From the NCBI GenBank assembly GCA_030141605.1, contig JAQGDQ010000285.1:198002-262001 (forward strand): a DNA stretch of 64,000 nucleotides. Direction: 5' to 3'. A program made the translations under genes and the position numbers. This DNA is from Tubiluchus corallicola (Eukaryota; Priapulida; Priapulimorpha; Priapulimorphida; Tubiluchidae). Shown in pieces: positions 15,001-30,000 of this stretch (within the stretch, counting starts at the first letter, position 1; each line of letters starts with the position of its first letter). Under the pieces are notes generated by a model. That model did not search any database and was not told the origin of the DNA. It saw nothing but the letters and a program-made list of their open reading frames with translations.

Positions 15001-18000
15001 CAACAATCACAATGACAGAAATGGCAACACAGCAACACAAAGCAATGGGGTGTACCTCACAGGTCGCTGTAATTTGTTAAATATGTGTAACAATCTATTA
15101 CTGCAAAATTTATTCCAAGTTAGTTGTTATTATGTAACCACAGTAAAGTTAAACACATTTTTGTAACAAAGTTATTTATTAAACAGAAACTGTTTGTCAA
15201 GTAAATAAAGGTGTTTCATTCAACTGACATGAATAAAAAATAAGAATAAAGCTCAAACAAAACAACACAGACTCGTTAAATCCACAGCTTATCCACACCA
15301 CACACCACTACATCGCATTTCGGAGTCATCAGAAGGAACCTGGACCAGGATTCGCATTTCGGCTGCTCTTCACTTTCCTCCATCAAAGACACCTAATTGG
15401 GCTCTTCTAGTTACAGCGATTGTTTGATTCCATAGCAGACAGGGCCAGGGACAATTAATGTTTATTTATAAATAAACTGCTGGTCTAAGCTGTTGCTAGC
15501 TGACTTGACAACTTTTGATTACTGACTTACAAGCCTTTCATATTATACTAGATGCAAATTGTCTATTAAGTACTAAACCAGAAGTTGCAGTTATAATTCT
15601 ATGCACATTCAAGCCCTCATGTTTACATTGGGCATTAGCACTGATTTTTGTAACAAGACTACGTTTCCCGTTCATTATCACTTATTCTGGGTTTTGGTTT
15701 TGTATAAAACCAAAGGTGTGAAATGATCCATTTATTGACCAGAAAACAAGTGAAGACCGACAAATATGATTACTTGTTAGAAAAATGAGACTGCGATCAA
15801 GCCATGTTTAACAATTGCGGATGGCAACAACAAGTTTTTGGACAGCTATTATTTTGCTGCTATTTATTTGTAATCCATATTTTTATTTATTGTCAGACAT
15901 ATTAACTTGTTTGTAGCAGAAACACTTCCACCTGAAGTAACCCTCCCACCAGGAATAACCTTACCACCAGGTGTGACCCTTGTAACTTTGCCGCCAGGAG
16001 TTACTCGAGCTCCAGATGCTACATTGCCACCTGGAGTTACACTTCCTCCTGGAGTAACACTGCCTCCAGGTGTAGATATAGTAACTGAGGCACCAGAGGA
16101 AACTCTTCCACCAGAAGTAACCCTTCCACCAGGTGTAACTTTGCCACCAGGTAAGATGACGTCGCACTACATTTTTAAAGCAAAGCACCACTCCGAGACA
16201 GGAGCCCAAGCTACAGTGAAAATCACTTTAGTTTTTTGCTAAAAATCAGTTTTCTCTATATTCTGCATTCTCGATTTCTGATTTATTTAGTGTTGACTTG
16301 TAAACTGTATGTTGTTTTTCTTTTTCTGGAATAGTTTGGTTTATGTTTTACATTCATTATTACTTTAGTTTTGTTATTATTTCCTCTCTTTTTTTATTTC
16401 GATCAAATTCCGTTTCAATAATTGTTTATTTCATGCATTATTCATTCATATGTTTTCATGGCTTTAGATAATTTTAATTTATTGATATTTTAGTGTTTTT
16501 TGATACACACCCTCAACTTTTTTGTTTCTTTTGTACCTTACCAGTTTTTGGTTTTCTTTTTACATGTTATTTTTAGTGTCTGTATTACCTTTTTCAGTAT
16601 TCTCTTATATTTCTCTGTTTTTGTAAGGCTTTTTGGGCAGGGTTTATTTTCAGAAATCAAATTATTTTAGGAGTTACACTTGTCACCTTGCCACCAGGGG
16701 TAACTCGTGCTCCAGATGCTACATTACCTCCAGGAGTAACACTTCCTCCTGGAGTTACATTACCTCCAGGTGTAGACATAGTCACAGAGGCACCAGAGGA
16801 GACACTCCCAACAGAAGTAACACTTCCGCCAGGTGTAACATTGCCACCTGGTAAGTTTTCATCAGCATTTTTATTTTCCACACATCTATTTTTTTGAATT
16901 ATTTTGAATAGTTTATGCCTTTGTGGTATTCTTTGTTACACATTGAATGATAACATACCTTTCACAATTTTTTTTGGCTTACGGAGTGTACATTATATTG
17001 CTTTTTTTACTACATTTTACACAGTTATTTTTATCTTACCTTTTTACTATTGTCTAGTTATTCAGCTGGTGCTTTTAGAAGCAATTTATTTTTAGGAGTA
17101 ACACTTGTCACACTACCACCAGGAGTTACTCGAGCTCCAGATGCTACCCTGCCTCCAGGGGTAACACTTCCTCCGGGGGTAACACTGCCGCCAGGTGTAG
17201 ATATAGTAACAGAGGCACCCGAGGAAACATTTCCACCTGAAGTAACCCTTCCACCTGGTGTAACTCTGCCACCGGGTAGGCCAGTTATTATAACAGCACA
17301 ATTTATTTTAATTTTTCTTTATTTTACTTCATTGGTTAACACTAATTCTTATTGCATTCTTTATTGCAGCTATAATAATTTGATTTTTGGATGATTTCAT
17401 TTATTTTATATTTACATGTTTTTATATTTGTCACGTATTATTTATTTGTTTATTTGTTTATTATAGAAACCTACAGCCACATATTATATAACTCTTCTTG
17501 TATTTGTTTTATATTGATGTAGCACACTGTCTATGTTTATTTAAGCAAATATTTTATTTATTTTTTATTTATTTCTACCTTTCTGCAGTGTTTATTTTGG
17601 AATCATTCATTTTTAGGAGTGACTCTTGTTACATTACCACATGGAGTGACTCGCCCTCCAGATGCTACATTGCCACCAGGTGTAACACTTCCTCCAGGGG
17701 TAACCCTTCCTCCAGGTGTAGATATAGTAACAGAGGCACCAGAAGAGACACTACCACCAGAAGTAACTCTTCCGCCAGGCATAACTTTACCACCTGGTGT
17801 GACACTTGTCACACTACCCCCAGGAGTTACTCGTGCACCAGATGCTACATTGCCTCCAGGAGTGACACTTCCTCCAGGGGTAACACTACCACCAGGTGTA
17901 GATATAGTAACAGAGGCACCAGAGGAGACACTGCCTCCAGAAGTAACCCTTCCTCCAGGAGTAACATTACCTCCAGGAGTGACCCTTGTCACACTACCCC

Positions 18001-21000
18001 CAGGAGTTACTCGTGCACCAGATGCTACATTGCCTCCAGGAGTGACACTTCCTCCAGGGGTAACACTACCACCAGGTGTAGATATAGTAGCAGAGGCACC
18101 AGAGGAGACACTGCCTCCAGAAGTAACCCTTCCTCCAGGAGTAACATTACCTCCAGGAGTGACCCTTGTCACACTACCCCCAGGAGTTACTCGTGCACCA
18201 GATGCTACGTTGCCTCCTGGTGTGACACTTCCGCCAGGTGTAACCTTGCCTCCAGGTGTAGATATAGTAACAGAAGCACCAGAGGAGACACTTCCGCCAG
18301 AAGTAACTCTTCCACCAGGTGTAACTTTACCACCAGGAGTGACCCTTGTCACACTACCCCCAGGAGTTACTCGTGCACCAGATGCTACATTGCCTCCAGG
18401 AGTGACACTTCCTCCAGGGGTAACACTACCACCAGGTGTAGATATAGTAACAGAGGCACCAGAGGAGACACTGCCTCCAGAAGTAACCCTTCCTCCAGGA
18501 GTAACATTACCTCCAGGTAGACCTGTGATTATATCTAATCCATATTTCTGGATTATCCATATCTAATCCATATATAATCCGTTTTTCTTTGTTTCATTTT
18601 TGTGCATCATTTTTGGATGATGTTATAGTTGTTTTACTTTTTATTTGATTTGATTTAATTTTATATTTAACATATCTTTGTTTTTATTGCATGCTTTACA
18701 ACTTTTCCCCGCTATGTGTTTGGTTTGTTACTATATATATTTTATGCTCGTACATAGTTTTTTATTTTTGCCTATTTTTATTTTGGCTTTCTTTATTTTT
18801 TGTAGCTTTTTAGCTGAGTTTATTTTGCAATTCCTTTATTTTAGGAGTAACACTAGTTACACTACCACCCGGAGTTACACGACCACCAGATGCTACATTA
18901 CCTCCTGGAGTAACACTGCCTCCTGGAGTTACACTACCACCAGGTGTAGATATAGTAACAGAGGCACCAGAGGAGACACTGCCACCAGAAATAACCCTTC
19001 CACCAGGTGTGACTTTGCCACCAGGGGTGACACTTGTCACACTACCACCAGGGGTTACTCGTGCACCAGATGCTACATTGCCACCAGGAGTGACACTTCC
19101 TCCTGGAGTTACATTACCTCCAGGTGTAGACATAGTCACAGAGGCACCAGAGGAGACACTACCACCAGAAGTCACTCTTCCGCCAGGTGTAACTTTACCA
19201 CCTGGTGTGACGCTGGTCACACTACCACCAGGGGTTACTCGTGCACCAGATGCTACATTGCCTCCAGGAGTGACACTTCCTCCAGGGGTAACACTACCGC
19301 CAGGTGTAGATATAGTAACAGAGGCACCAGAGGAGACACTGCCACCAGAAGTAACCCTTCCACCAGGTGTGACTTTACCACCAGGGGTGACACTTGTCAC
19401 ACTACCACCAGGGGTTACTCGTGCACCGGATGCTACATTGCCTCCAGGAGTGACACTTCCTCCAGGGGTAACACTACCACCAGGTGTAGATATAGTAACA
19501 GAGGCACCAGAGGAGACACTGCCTCCAGAAGTAACCCTTCCTCCAGGAGTAACATTACCTCCAGGTAGACCTGTGATTATATCTAATCCATATTTCTGGA
19601 TTATCCATATCTAATCCATATATAATCCGTTTTTCTTTGTTTCATTTTTGTGCATCATTTTTGGATGATGTTATAGTTGTTTTACTTTTTATTTGATTTG
19701 ATTTAATTTTATATTTAACATATCTTTGTTTTTATTGCATGCTTTACAACTTTTCCCCGCTATGTGTTTGGTTTGTTACTATATATATTTTATGCTCGTA
19801 CATAGTTTTTTATTTTTGCCTATTTTTATTTTGGCTTTCTTTATTTTTTGTAGCTTTTTAGCTGAGTTTATTTTTCAATTCCTTTATTTTAGGAGTAACA
19901 CTAGTTACACTACCACCCGGAGTTACACGAGCACCAGATGCTACATTACCTCCTGGAGTAACACTGCCTCCTGGAGTTACACTACCACCAGGTGTAGATA
20001 TAGTGACAGAGGCACCAGAAGAGACACTACCACCAGAAATAACTCTCCCACCAGGCGTAACTTTACCCCCAGGGGTGACGCTTGTCACACTACCCCCAAG
20101 AGTTACCCGTGCACCAGATGCTACATTGCCTCCAGGAGTTACACTTCCTCCAGGGGTAACCCTGCCACCAGGTGTAGATATAGTAACAGAGGCACCAGAG
20201 GAGACACTTCCACCAGAAGTAACTCTTCCGCCAGGTGTAACTTTACCACCTGGTGTGACACTTGTCACACTACCCCCAGGAGTTACTCGTGCACCAGATG
20301 CTACGTTGCCTCCTGGTGTGACACTTCCTCCTGGAGTTACATTACCTCCAGGTGTAGACATAGTCACAGAGGCACCAGAGGAGACACTACCACCAGAAGT
20401 CACTCTTCCGCCTGGTGTAACTTTACCACCTGGTGTGACGCTGGTCACACTACCACCAGGGGTTACTCGTGCACCAGATGCTACATTGCCTCCAGGAGTG
20501 ACACTTCCTCCAGGGGTAACACTACCGCCAGGTGTAGATATAGTAACAGAGGCACCAGAGGAGACACTGCCACCAGAAGTAACCCTTCCACCAGGTGTGA
20601 CTTTACCACCAGGGGTGACACTTGTCACACTACCACCAGGGGTTACTCGTGCACCGGATGCTACATTGCCTCCAGGAGTGACACTTCCTCCAGGGGTAAC
20701 ACTACCACCAGGTGTAGATATAGTAACAGAGGCACCAGAGGAGACACTGCCTCCAGAAGTAACCCTTCCTCCAGGAGTAACATTACCTCCAGGTAGACCT
20801 GTGATTATATCTAATCCATATTTCTGGATTATCCATATCTAATCCATATATAATCCGTTTTTCTTTGTTTCATTTTTGTGCATCATTTTTGGATGATGTT
20901 ATAGTTGTTTTACTTTTTATTTGATTTGATTTAATTTTATATTTAACATATCTTTGTTTTTATTGCATGCTTTACAACTTTTCCCCGCTATGTGTTTGGT

Positions 21001-24000
21001 TTGTTACTATATATATTTTATGCTCGTACATAGTTTTTTTATTTTTGCCTATTTTTATTTTGGCTTTCTTTATTTTTTGTAGCTTTTTAGCTGAGTTTAT
21101 TTTGCAATTCCTTTATTTTAGGAGTAACACTAGTTACACTACCACCCGGAGTTACACGAGCACCAGATGCTACATTACCTCCTGGAGTAACACTGCCTCC
21201 TGGAGTTACACTACCACCAGGTGTAGATATAGTGACAGAGGCACCAGAAGAGACACTACCACCAGAAATAACTCTCCCACCAGGCGTAACTTTACCCCCA
21301 GGGGTGACGCTTGTCACACTACCCCCAGGAGTTACCCGTGCACCAGATGCTACATTGCCTCCAGGAGTTACACTTCCTCCAGGGGTAACCCTGCCACCAG
21401 GTGTAGATATAGTAACAGAGGCACCAGAGGAGACACTTCCACCAGAAGTAACTCTCCCACCAGGCGTAACTTTACCCCCAGGGGTGACGCTTGTCACACT
21501 ACCCCCAGGAGTTACCCGTGCACCAGATGCTACATTGCCTCCAGGAGTTACACTTCCTCCAGGGGTAACCCTGCCACCAGGTGTAGATATAGTAACAGAG
21601 GCACCAGAGGAGACACTTCCACCAGAAGTAACTCTTCCGCCAGGTGTAACTTTACCACCTGGTGTGACACTTGTCACACTACCCCCAGGAGTTACTCGTG
21701 CACCAGATGCTACGTTGCCTCCTGGTGTGACACTTCCTCCTGGAGTTACATTACCTCCAGGTGTAGACATAGTCACAGAGGCACCAGAGGAGACACTACC
21801 ACCAGAAGTCACTCTTCCGCCTGGTGTAACTTTACCACCTGGTGTGACGCTGGTCACACTACCACCAGGGGTTACTCGTGCACCAGATGCTACATTGCCT
21901 CCAGGAGTGACACTTCCTCCAGGGGTAACACTACCGCCAGGTGTAGATATAGTAACAGAGGCACCAGAGGAGACACTGCCACCAGAAGTAACCCTTCCAC
22001 CAGGTGTGACTTTACCACCAGGGGTGACACTTGTCACACTACCACCAGGGGTTACTCGTGCACCAGATGCTACATTGCCTCCAGGAGTGACACTTCCTCC
22101 AGGGGTAACACTACCACCAGGTGTAGATATAGTAACAGAGGCACCAGAGGAGACACTGCCTCCAGAAGTAACCCTTCCTCCAGGAGTAACATTACCTCCA
22201 GGTAGACCTGTGATTATATCTAATCCATATTTTGGATTATCCATATCTAATCCATATCCATTTTTCTTTATTTTGTTTTTGTGCATCATTTTTGGATGAT
22301 GTTATAGTTGTTTTACTTTTTATTTGATTTGATTTAATTTTATATTTAACATATCTTTGTTTTTATTGCATGCTTTACAACTTTTCCACGCTATGTGTTT
22401 GGTTTGTTACTATATATATTTTATTCTCGTACATAGTTTTTTTATTTTTGCCTATTTTTATTTTGGCTTTCTTTATTTTTTGTAGCTTTTTAGCTGAGTT
22501 TATTTTGCAATTCCTTTATTTTAGGAGTAACACTAGTTACACTACCACCCGGAGTTACACGAGCACCAGATGCTACGTTACCTCCTGGAGTAACACTGCC
22601 TCCTGGAGTTACACTGCCACCAGGTGTAGATATAGTGACAGAGGCACCAGAAGAGACACTTCCACCAGAAGTAACTCTTCCACCAGGTGTAACTTTACCA
22701 CCTGGTGTGACGCTGGTCACACTTCCCCCTGGAGTTACCCGTGCACCAGATGCTACTTTGCCTCCAGGAGTGACACTTCCTCCAGGGGTAACTCTGCCTC
22801 CTGGTGTAGATATAGTAACAGAGGCCCCAGAGGAGACACTTCCACCAGAAGTAACCCTTCCACCAGGTATAACATTACCACCAGGTGTAACACTTGTCAC
22901 ACTACCTCCAGGAATTACTCGTGCACCAGATGCTACATTGCCTCCTGGAGTTACACTTCCTCCAGGGGTAACACTACCACCAGGTGTAGATATAGTAACA
23001 GAGGCACCAGAGGAGACACTGCCACCAGAAGTGACACTGCCGCCAGGTGTAACTTTGCCACCAGGTAGCTTCTTTAATGTTAAGCTCCTGTGACTGTTTT
23101 TGTGCAGAATTTGCTTTATTGATTTTTTTATTATTTTGCTTTAACCTGATTTCAGTTTATTTATATTTAACAGATTTACGCTTATTTGAAACTTACATTG
23201 TTGTTTTATTACTTAATTTTTAATTATCTTTGCTTACCATTATTACACTTACTCACTCTTTTTGAAAGATAAAGAATTTTAACTATAACAGTTATGACAT
23301 TGCCACCGGGGTTAAGTCGAGCTCCTGAGCTACCTTACTTCCAGATGTAACACTGCCTTCTGGGGTTACATTACTTCCTGGTGTATTCAAAGTAACTGAG
23401 GCACCAGAGGATACATTTTCACCTGAAGTAATCCTTCCTCCATGCATTACTTTAGCACTAATTAGGTCTGTACCTACATTGTACAGTTGTACTGTTATGA
23501 TTATGGATTAAACTAGTACACTCATAGAGATCCCACAAAGTAGTGCAATACAGTTGTATGTTGTTTTATTTTAACTTTCTTTATTGTTGATGATTTAGTT
23601 GCTTGAGTTTTCTACACGATTTTATTTACATTGTTTACCTCATTGTTATTTTTTATTGCTTTATACGTGTATATTCCTTAGACATTTCTTTTACATCTTT
23701 TTTAAAATTATTTTGGAATTCTTTAATTTCTAGGAGTAACTCTTGTTACACTACCACCTGGAGTTACTCGTGCTCCTGATGCGACATTACCTCCAGGAGT
23801 GACACTGCCTCCAGGGGTAACTTTGCCTCCAGGTGTAGATATTGTAACAGAGGAACCAGAGGAGACACTTCCACCAGAAGTAACTCTTCCACCAGGTGTA
23901 ACATTGCCACCAGGTGTGACTCTTGTCACTCTACCCCCTGGAGTTACTCGTGCACCAGATGCTACTTTGCCTCCTGGAGTAACACTTCCTCCAGGAATAA

Positions 24001-27000
24001 CCTTGCCTCCAGGTGTAGATATTGTAACAGAGGAACCAGAGGAGACAGTTCCACCAGAAGTAACTCTTCCGCCAGGTGTAACTTTACCACCTGGTGTGAC
24101 GATTGTCACACTACCCCCAGGAGTTACTCGTGCACCAGATGCTACATTGCCTCCAGGAGTTACACTTCCTCCAGGGGTAACCCTGCCACCAGGTGTAGAT
24201 ATAGTAACAGAGGCACCAGAGGAGACACTGCCACCAGAAATAACTCTTCCGCCAGGCGTAACTTTACCACCAGGTGTTACACTTGTCACACTACCCCCGG
24301 GAGTTACTCGTGCTCCAGATGCTACTTTGCCTCCTGGAGTGACACTTCCCCCAGGGGTAACCCTGCCTCCTGGTGTAGATATAATAACGGAGGCACCAGA
24401 GGAGACACTTCCACCAGAAGTAACCCTTCCACCAGGTGTAACTTTGCCACCAGGTGTGACGCTTGTCACACTACCACCAGGGGTTACTCGTGCACCAGAT
24501 GCTACATTGCCTCCAGGTGTGACACTTCCTCCAGGGGTAACACTGCCTCCAGGTGTAGATATAGTAACAGAGGCACCAGAAGAGACACTGCCACCAGAAG
24601 TAACTCTTCCACCAGGAGTAACATTACCTCCAGGTAGACCAGTGATTATATCTAAGCCATACCATTTTTCTTGGTTTCATTTTAATTTCTGTGCATCTTT
24701 TATGGACGACATAACAGTTGTTTGAGTTTTCTATACGATTTGATTTATTTTTATGTTGTTCATATTTTGTTTTGGTCGCACGATATATAACTTTTTTCCT
24801 TGCATGCATTTGTTTTGTTATTATATACATTATGTGCTGGTACATTACATGGTTTTTATTTTGATCTTTTTTGATTTTGGCTTTCTTTATTTGTTGTAGC
24901 TTCTTAGCTGAGCTAGCTTATTTTGCAATTGCTATATTTTAGGAGTAACACTAGTTACACTACCACCCGGTGTTACGCGAGCACCAGATGCTACGTTACC
25001 TCCAGGAGTAACTCTTCCTCCTGGAATTACATTGCCACCAGGTGTAGATATAGTGACAGAGGCACCAGAGGAGACACTACCACCAGAAGTAACCCTTCCA
25101 CCAGGTGTAACTTTGCCACCAGGTGTGACGCTTGTCACATTACCACCTGGAGTTACTCGTGCACCAGATGCTACATTGCCTCCAGGAGTGACACTTCCTC
25201 CAGGGGTAACACTACCGCCAGGTGTAGATATAGTAACAGAGGCACCAGAGGAGACACTGCCACCCGAGGTAACCCTTCCACCAGGTGTGACTTTACCACC
25301 AGGGGTGACACTTGTCACACTACCACCAGGAGTTACTCGTGCACCAGATGCTACATTGCCTCCCGGAGTGACACTTCCTCCCGGGGTAACACTACCACCA
25401 GGTGTAGATATAGTAACAGAGGCACCAGAGGAGACACTGCCACCAGAAGTGACACTGCCGCCAGGTGTAACTTTGCCACCAGGTAGCTTCTTTAATGTTA
25501 AGCTCCTGTGACTGTTTTTGTGCAGAATTTGCTTTATTGATTTTTTTATTATTTTGCTTTAACCTGATTTCAGTTTATTTATATTTAACAGATTTACGCT
25601 TATTTGAAACTTACATTGTTGTTTTATTACTTAATTTTTAATTATCTTTGCTTACCATTATTACACTTACTCCCTCTTTTTGAAAGATAAAGAATTTTAA
25701 CGGTAACAGTTATGACATTGCCACCGGGGTTACGTCGAGCTCCTGAGCTACCTTACTTCCAGATGTAACACTGCCTTCTGGGGTTACATTACTTCCTGGT
25801 GTATTCAAAGTAACTGAGGCACCAGAGGATACATTTTCACCTGAAGTAATCCTTCCTCCATGCATTACTTTAGCACTAATTAGGTCTGTACCTACATTGT
25901 ACAGTTGTACTGTTATGATTATGGATTAAACTAGTACACTCATAGAGATCCCACAAAGTAGTGCAATACAGTTGTATGTTGTTTTATTTTAACTTTCTTT
26001 ATTGTTGATGATTTAGTTGCTTGAGTTTTCTACACGATTTTATTTACATTGTTTACCTCATTGTTATTTTTTATTGCTTTATACGTGTATATTCCTTAGA
26101 CATTTCTTTTACATCTTTTTTAAAATTATTTTGGAATTCTTTAATTTCTAGGAGTAACTCTTGTTACACTACCACCTGGAGTTACTCGTGCTCCTGATGC
26201 GACATTACCTCCAGGAGTGACACTGCCTCCAGGGGTAACTTTGCCTCCAGGTGTAGATATTGTAACAGAGGAACCAGAGGAGACACTTCCACCAGAAGTA
26301 ACTCTTCCACCAGGTGTAACATTGCCACCAGGTGTGACTCTTGTCACTCTACCCCCTGGAGTTACTCGTGCACCAGATGCTACTTTGCCTCCTGGAGTAA
26401 CACTTCCTCCAGGAATAACCTTGCCTCCAGGTGTAGATATTGTAACAGAGGAACCAGAGGAGACAGTTCCACCAGAAGTAACTCTTTAGGTGTAACTTTA
26501 CCACCTGGTGTGACGATTGTCACACTACCCCCAGGAGTTACTCGTGCACCAGATGCTACATTGCCTCCAGGAGTTACACTTCCTCCAGGGGAACCTGCCA
26601 CCAGGTGTAGATGTAACAAGGCCCAGAGGAGACACTGCCACCAGAAATAACTCTTCCGCCAGGCGTAACTTTACCACCAGGTGTTACACTTGTCACACTA
26701 CCCCCGGGAGTTACTCGTGCTCCAGATGCTACTTTGCCTCCTGGAGTGACACTTCCCCCAGGGGTAACCCTGCCTCCTGGTGTAGATATAATAACGGAGG
26801 CACCAGAGGAGACACTTCCACCAGAAGTAACCCTTCCACCAGGTGTAACTTTGCCACCAGGTGTGACGCTTGTCACACTACCACCAGGGGTTACTCGTGC
26901 ACCAGATGCTACATTGCCTCCAGGTGTGACACTTCCTCCAGGGGTAACACTGCCTCCAGGTGTAGATATAGTAACAGAGGCACCAGAAGAGACACTGCCA

Positions 27001-30000
27001 CCAGAAGTAACTCTTCCACCAGGAGTAACATTACCTCCAGGTAGACCAGTGATTATATCTAAGCCATACCATTTTTCTTGGTTTCATTTTAATTTCTGTG
27101 CATCTTTTATGGACGACATAACAGTTGTTTGAGTTTTCTATACGATTTGATTTATTTTTATGTTGTTCATATTTTGTTTTGGTCGCACGTTATATAACTT
27201 TTTTCCTTGCATGCATTTGTTTTGTTATTATATACATTATGTGCTGGTACATTACATGGTTTTTATTTTGATCTTTTTTGATTTTGGCTTTCTTTATTTG
27301 TTGTAGCTTCTTAGCTGAGCTAGCTTATTTTGCAATTGCTATATTTTAGGAGTAACACTAGTTACACTACCACCCGGTGTTACGCGAGCACCAGATGCTA
27401 CGTTACCTCCAGGAGTAACTCTTCCTCCTGGAATTACATTGCCACCAGGTGTAGATATAGTGACAGAGGCACCAGAGGAGACACTACCACCAGAAGTAAC
27501 CCTTCCACCAGGTGTAACTTTGCCACCAGGTGTGACGCTTGTCACATTACCACCTGGAGTTACTCGTGCACCAGATGCTACATTGCCTCCAGGAGTGACA
27601 CTTCCTCCAGGGGTAACACTACCGCCAGGTGTAGATATAGTAACAGAGGCACCAGAGGAGACACTGCCACCCGAGGTAACCCTTCCACCAGGTGTGACTT
27701 TACCACCAGGGGTGACACTTGTCACACTACCACCAGGAGTTACTCGTGCACCAGATGCTACATTGCCTCCCGGAGTGACACTTCCTCCCGGGGTAACCTT
27801 GCCTCCGGGTGTAGATATTGTAACAGAGGCACCAGAAGAGACACTGCCACCAGAAGTAACCCTTCCACCAGGAGTAACGTTGCCACCAGGTAGACCAGTG
27901 ATTATATCTAAGCCATACCATTTTGTTTGTTTCATTTTAAATTTTGTGCATCTTTTGTAGATGATGTAACAGTTGTTTGAGTTTTTTTATATGAGTTGAT
28001 TTATTTTTATATTGATCATGCTTTGTTTTGGTTGCATGTTATACAACTTTTTTCCAACTTATTATATACGTTATGTGCTGGCACACACTTTTTATTTTGA
28101 TGTTTTTTGATTTTGGCTCTCTTTATTTTTTGTCGCTTCGAAGCTGAGCTAGCTTATTTTGCAATTGCTTTATTTTAGGAGTAACACTAGTTACATTACC
28201 CCCAGGAGTTACTCGTGCACCGGATGCTACATTGCCTCCAGGAGTTACACTTCCTCCAGGGGTAACCCTGCCACCAGGTGTAGATATAGTAACAGAGGCA
28301 CCAGAGGAGACACTACTACCAGAGGTAACTCTTCCGCCAGGTGTGACTTTACCACCTGGTGTGACGCTAGTCACACTACCCCCAGGAGTTACTCGTGCAC
28401 CAGATGCTACATTGCCTCCAGGAGTTACACTTCCTCCAGGGGTAACCCTGCCACCAGGTGTAGATATAGTAACAGAGGCACCAGAGGAGACACTGCCACC
28501 AGAAGTAACTCTTCCGCCAGGTGTGACTTTACCACCTGGTGTGACGCTTGTCACACTACCCCCAGGAGTTACTCGTGCACCAGATGCTACTTTGCCTCCC
28601 GGAGTGACACTTCCGCCAGGGGTAACACTGCCTCCAGGTGTAGATATAGTAACAGAAGCACCAGAGGAGACACTGCCACCAGAAGTAACTCTTCCACCAG
28701 GAGTAACATTACCTCCAGGTAGACCAGTGATTATATCTAAGCCATACCATTTTTCTTTTTTTCGTTTTAATTGCTGTGCATCTTTTATGGATGCTATAAT
28801 AGTTATTTCAGTCTTTTATACGATTTGATTTATTTTTATGTTGTTTACACTTTGTTTTGGTTTCATGTTATATAATTTTTTTTCGTTGCATTTGTTATTA
28901 TATACGTTATGTGCTGGTACACAGTTTTTATTTTGATGTTTTTTTATTTTGGCTCTCTTTATTTTTTGTCGATTCTTAGCTGAGCTAGCTTATTTTGCAA
29001 TTGCTTTATTTTAGGAGTAACACTAGTTACATTACCACCTGGAGTTACTCGAGCACCAGATGCTACATTACCCCCAGGAGTAACTCTTCCTCCTGGAGTT
29101 ACATTGCCGCCAGGTGTAGATATAGTGACAGAGGCACCAGAGGAGACACTACCACCAGAAGTAACTCTTCCGCCAGGCGTAACTTTACCACCTGGTGTGA
29201 CTCTGGTCACACTACCCCCAGGAGTTACTCGTGCACCAGATGCTACATTGCCTCCAGGAGTTACACTTCCTCCAGGGGTAACCCTGCCTCCAGGTGTAGA
29301 TATAGTAACAGAGGCACCAGAGGAGACACTGCCACCAGAAGTAACCCTTCCACCAGGTGTTACTTTACCACCAGGGGTGACGCTTGTCACATTACCCCCA
29401 GGAGTTACTCGTGCACCAGATGCTACATTGCCTCCAGGAGTTACACTTCCTCTAGGGGTAACCCTGCCTCCAGGTGTAGATATAGTAACAGAGGCACCAG
29501 AGGAGACACTGCCTCCAGAAGTAACCCTTCCACCTGGTGTGACTTTGCCACCAGGGGTGACGCTTGTCACGTTACCCCCAGGAGTTACTCGTGCACCAGA
29601 TGCTACTTTGCCTCCCGGAGTGACACTTCCGCCAGGGGTAACACTGCCTCCAGGTGTAGATATAGTAACAGAAGCACCAGAAGAGACACTGCCACCAGAA
29701 GTAACTCTTCCACCAGGAGTAACATTACCTCCAGGTAGACCAGTGATTATATCTAAGCCATACCATTTTTCTTGTTTCTGTTTCAATTTCTGTGCATCTT
29801 TTATGGATGATATAATAGTTATTTCAGTCTTTTTTACGATTTGATTTATTTTTATGTTGTTTATACTTTCTTTTGGTTGCATGTTATATAACTTTTTTCC
29901 TTGCATGTGTTTGTTTTGTTATTATATACGTTATATGCTGGTACACAGTTTTTATTTTGATGTTTTTTGATTTTGGTTCTCTTTATTTTTTGTCACTTCC

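Larger units (their letters stand above)
18517..22524 (+). repeat. Near-identical intron copies, class A
   Basis: The introns at 18517-18844, 19565-19892, 20793-21121 and 22202-22524 are 323-329 bp long and almost identical, each starting GTAGACCTGTGATTATATCT. Exon plus intron therefore duplicate together as a cassette. The remaining bases between these introns are repeat exons 21-24. Confidence 0.9.
23065..27797 (+). repeat. 2.4-kb tandem segmental duplication
   Basis: Sequence from 23065 reappears from 25483 with an offset of 2418 bp: intron, pseudo-exon, exon 25, intron and exon 26 are repeated as intron, pseudo-exon, exon 27, intron and exon 28. After three deletions in exon 27 the offset is 2407. 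Identity ends inside the last unit of exon 28 near 27797. This fits unequal exchange between repeat units. Confidence 0.9.

Noticed and set aside
17498-22205. Plus-strand frames rich in RSNTSSRG and [10 protein letters not shown]
   Set aside because: They are the second frame of the same repeat with hydrophobic starts read from intron sequence; they do not connect across exons.
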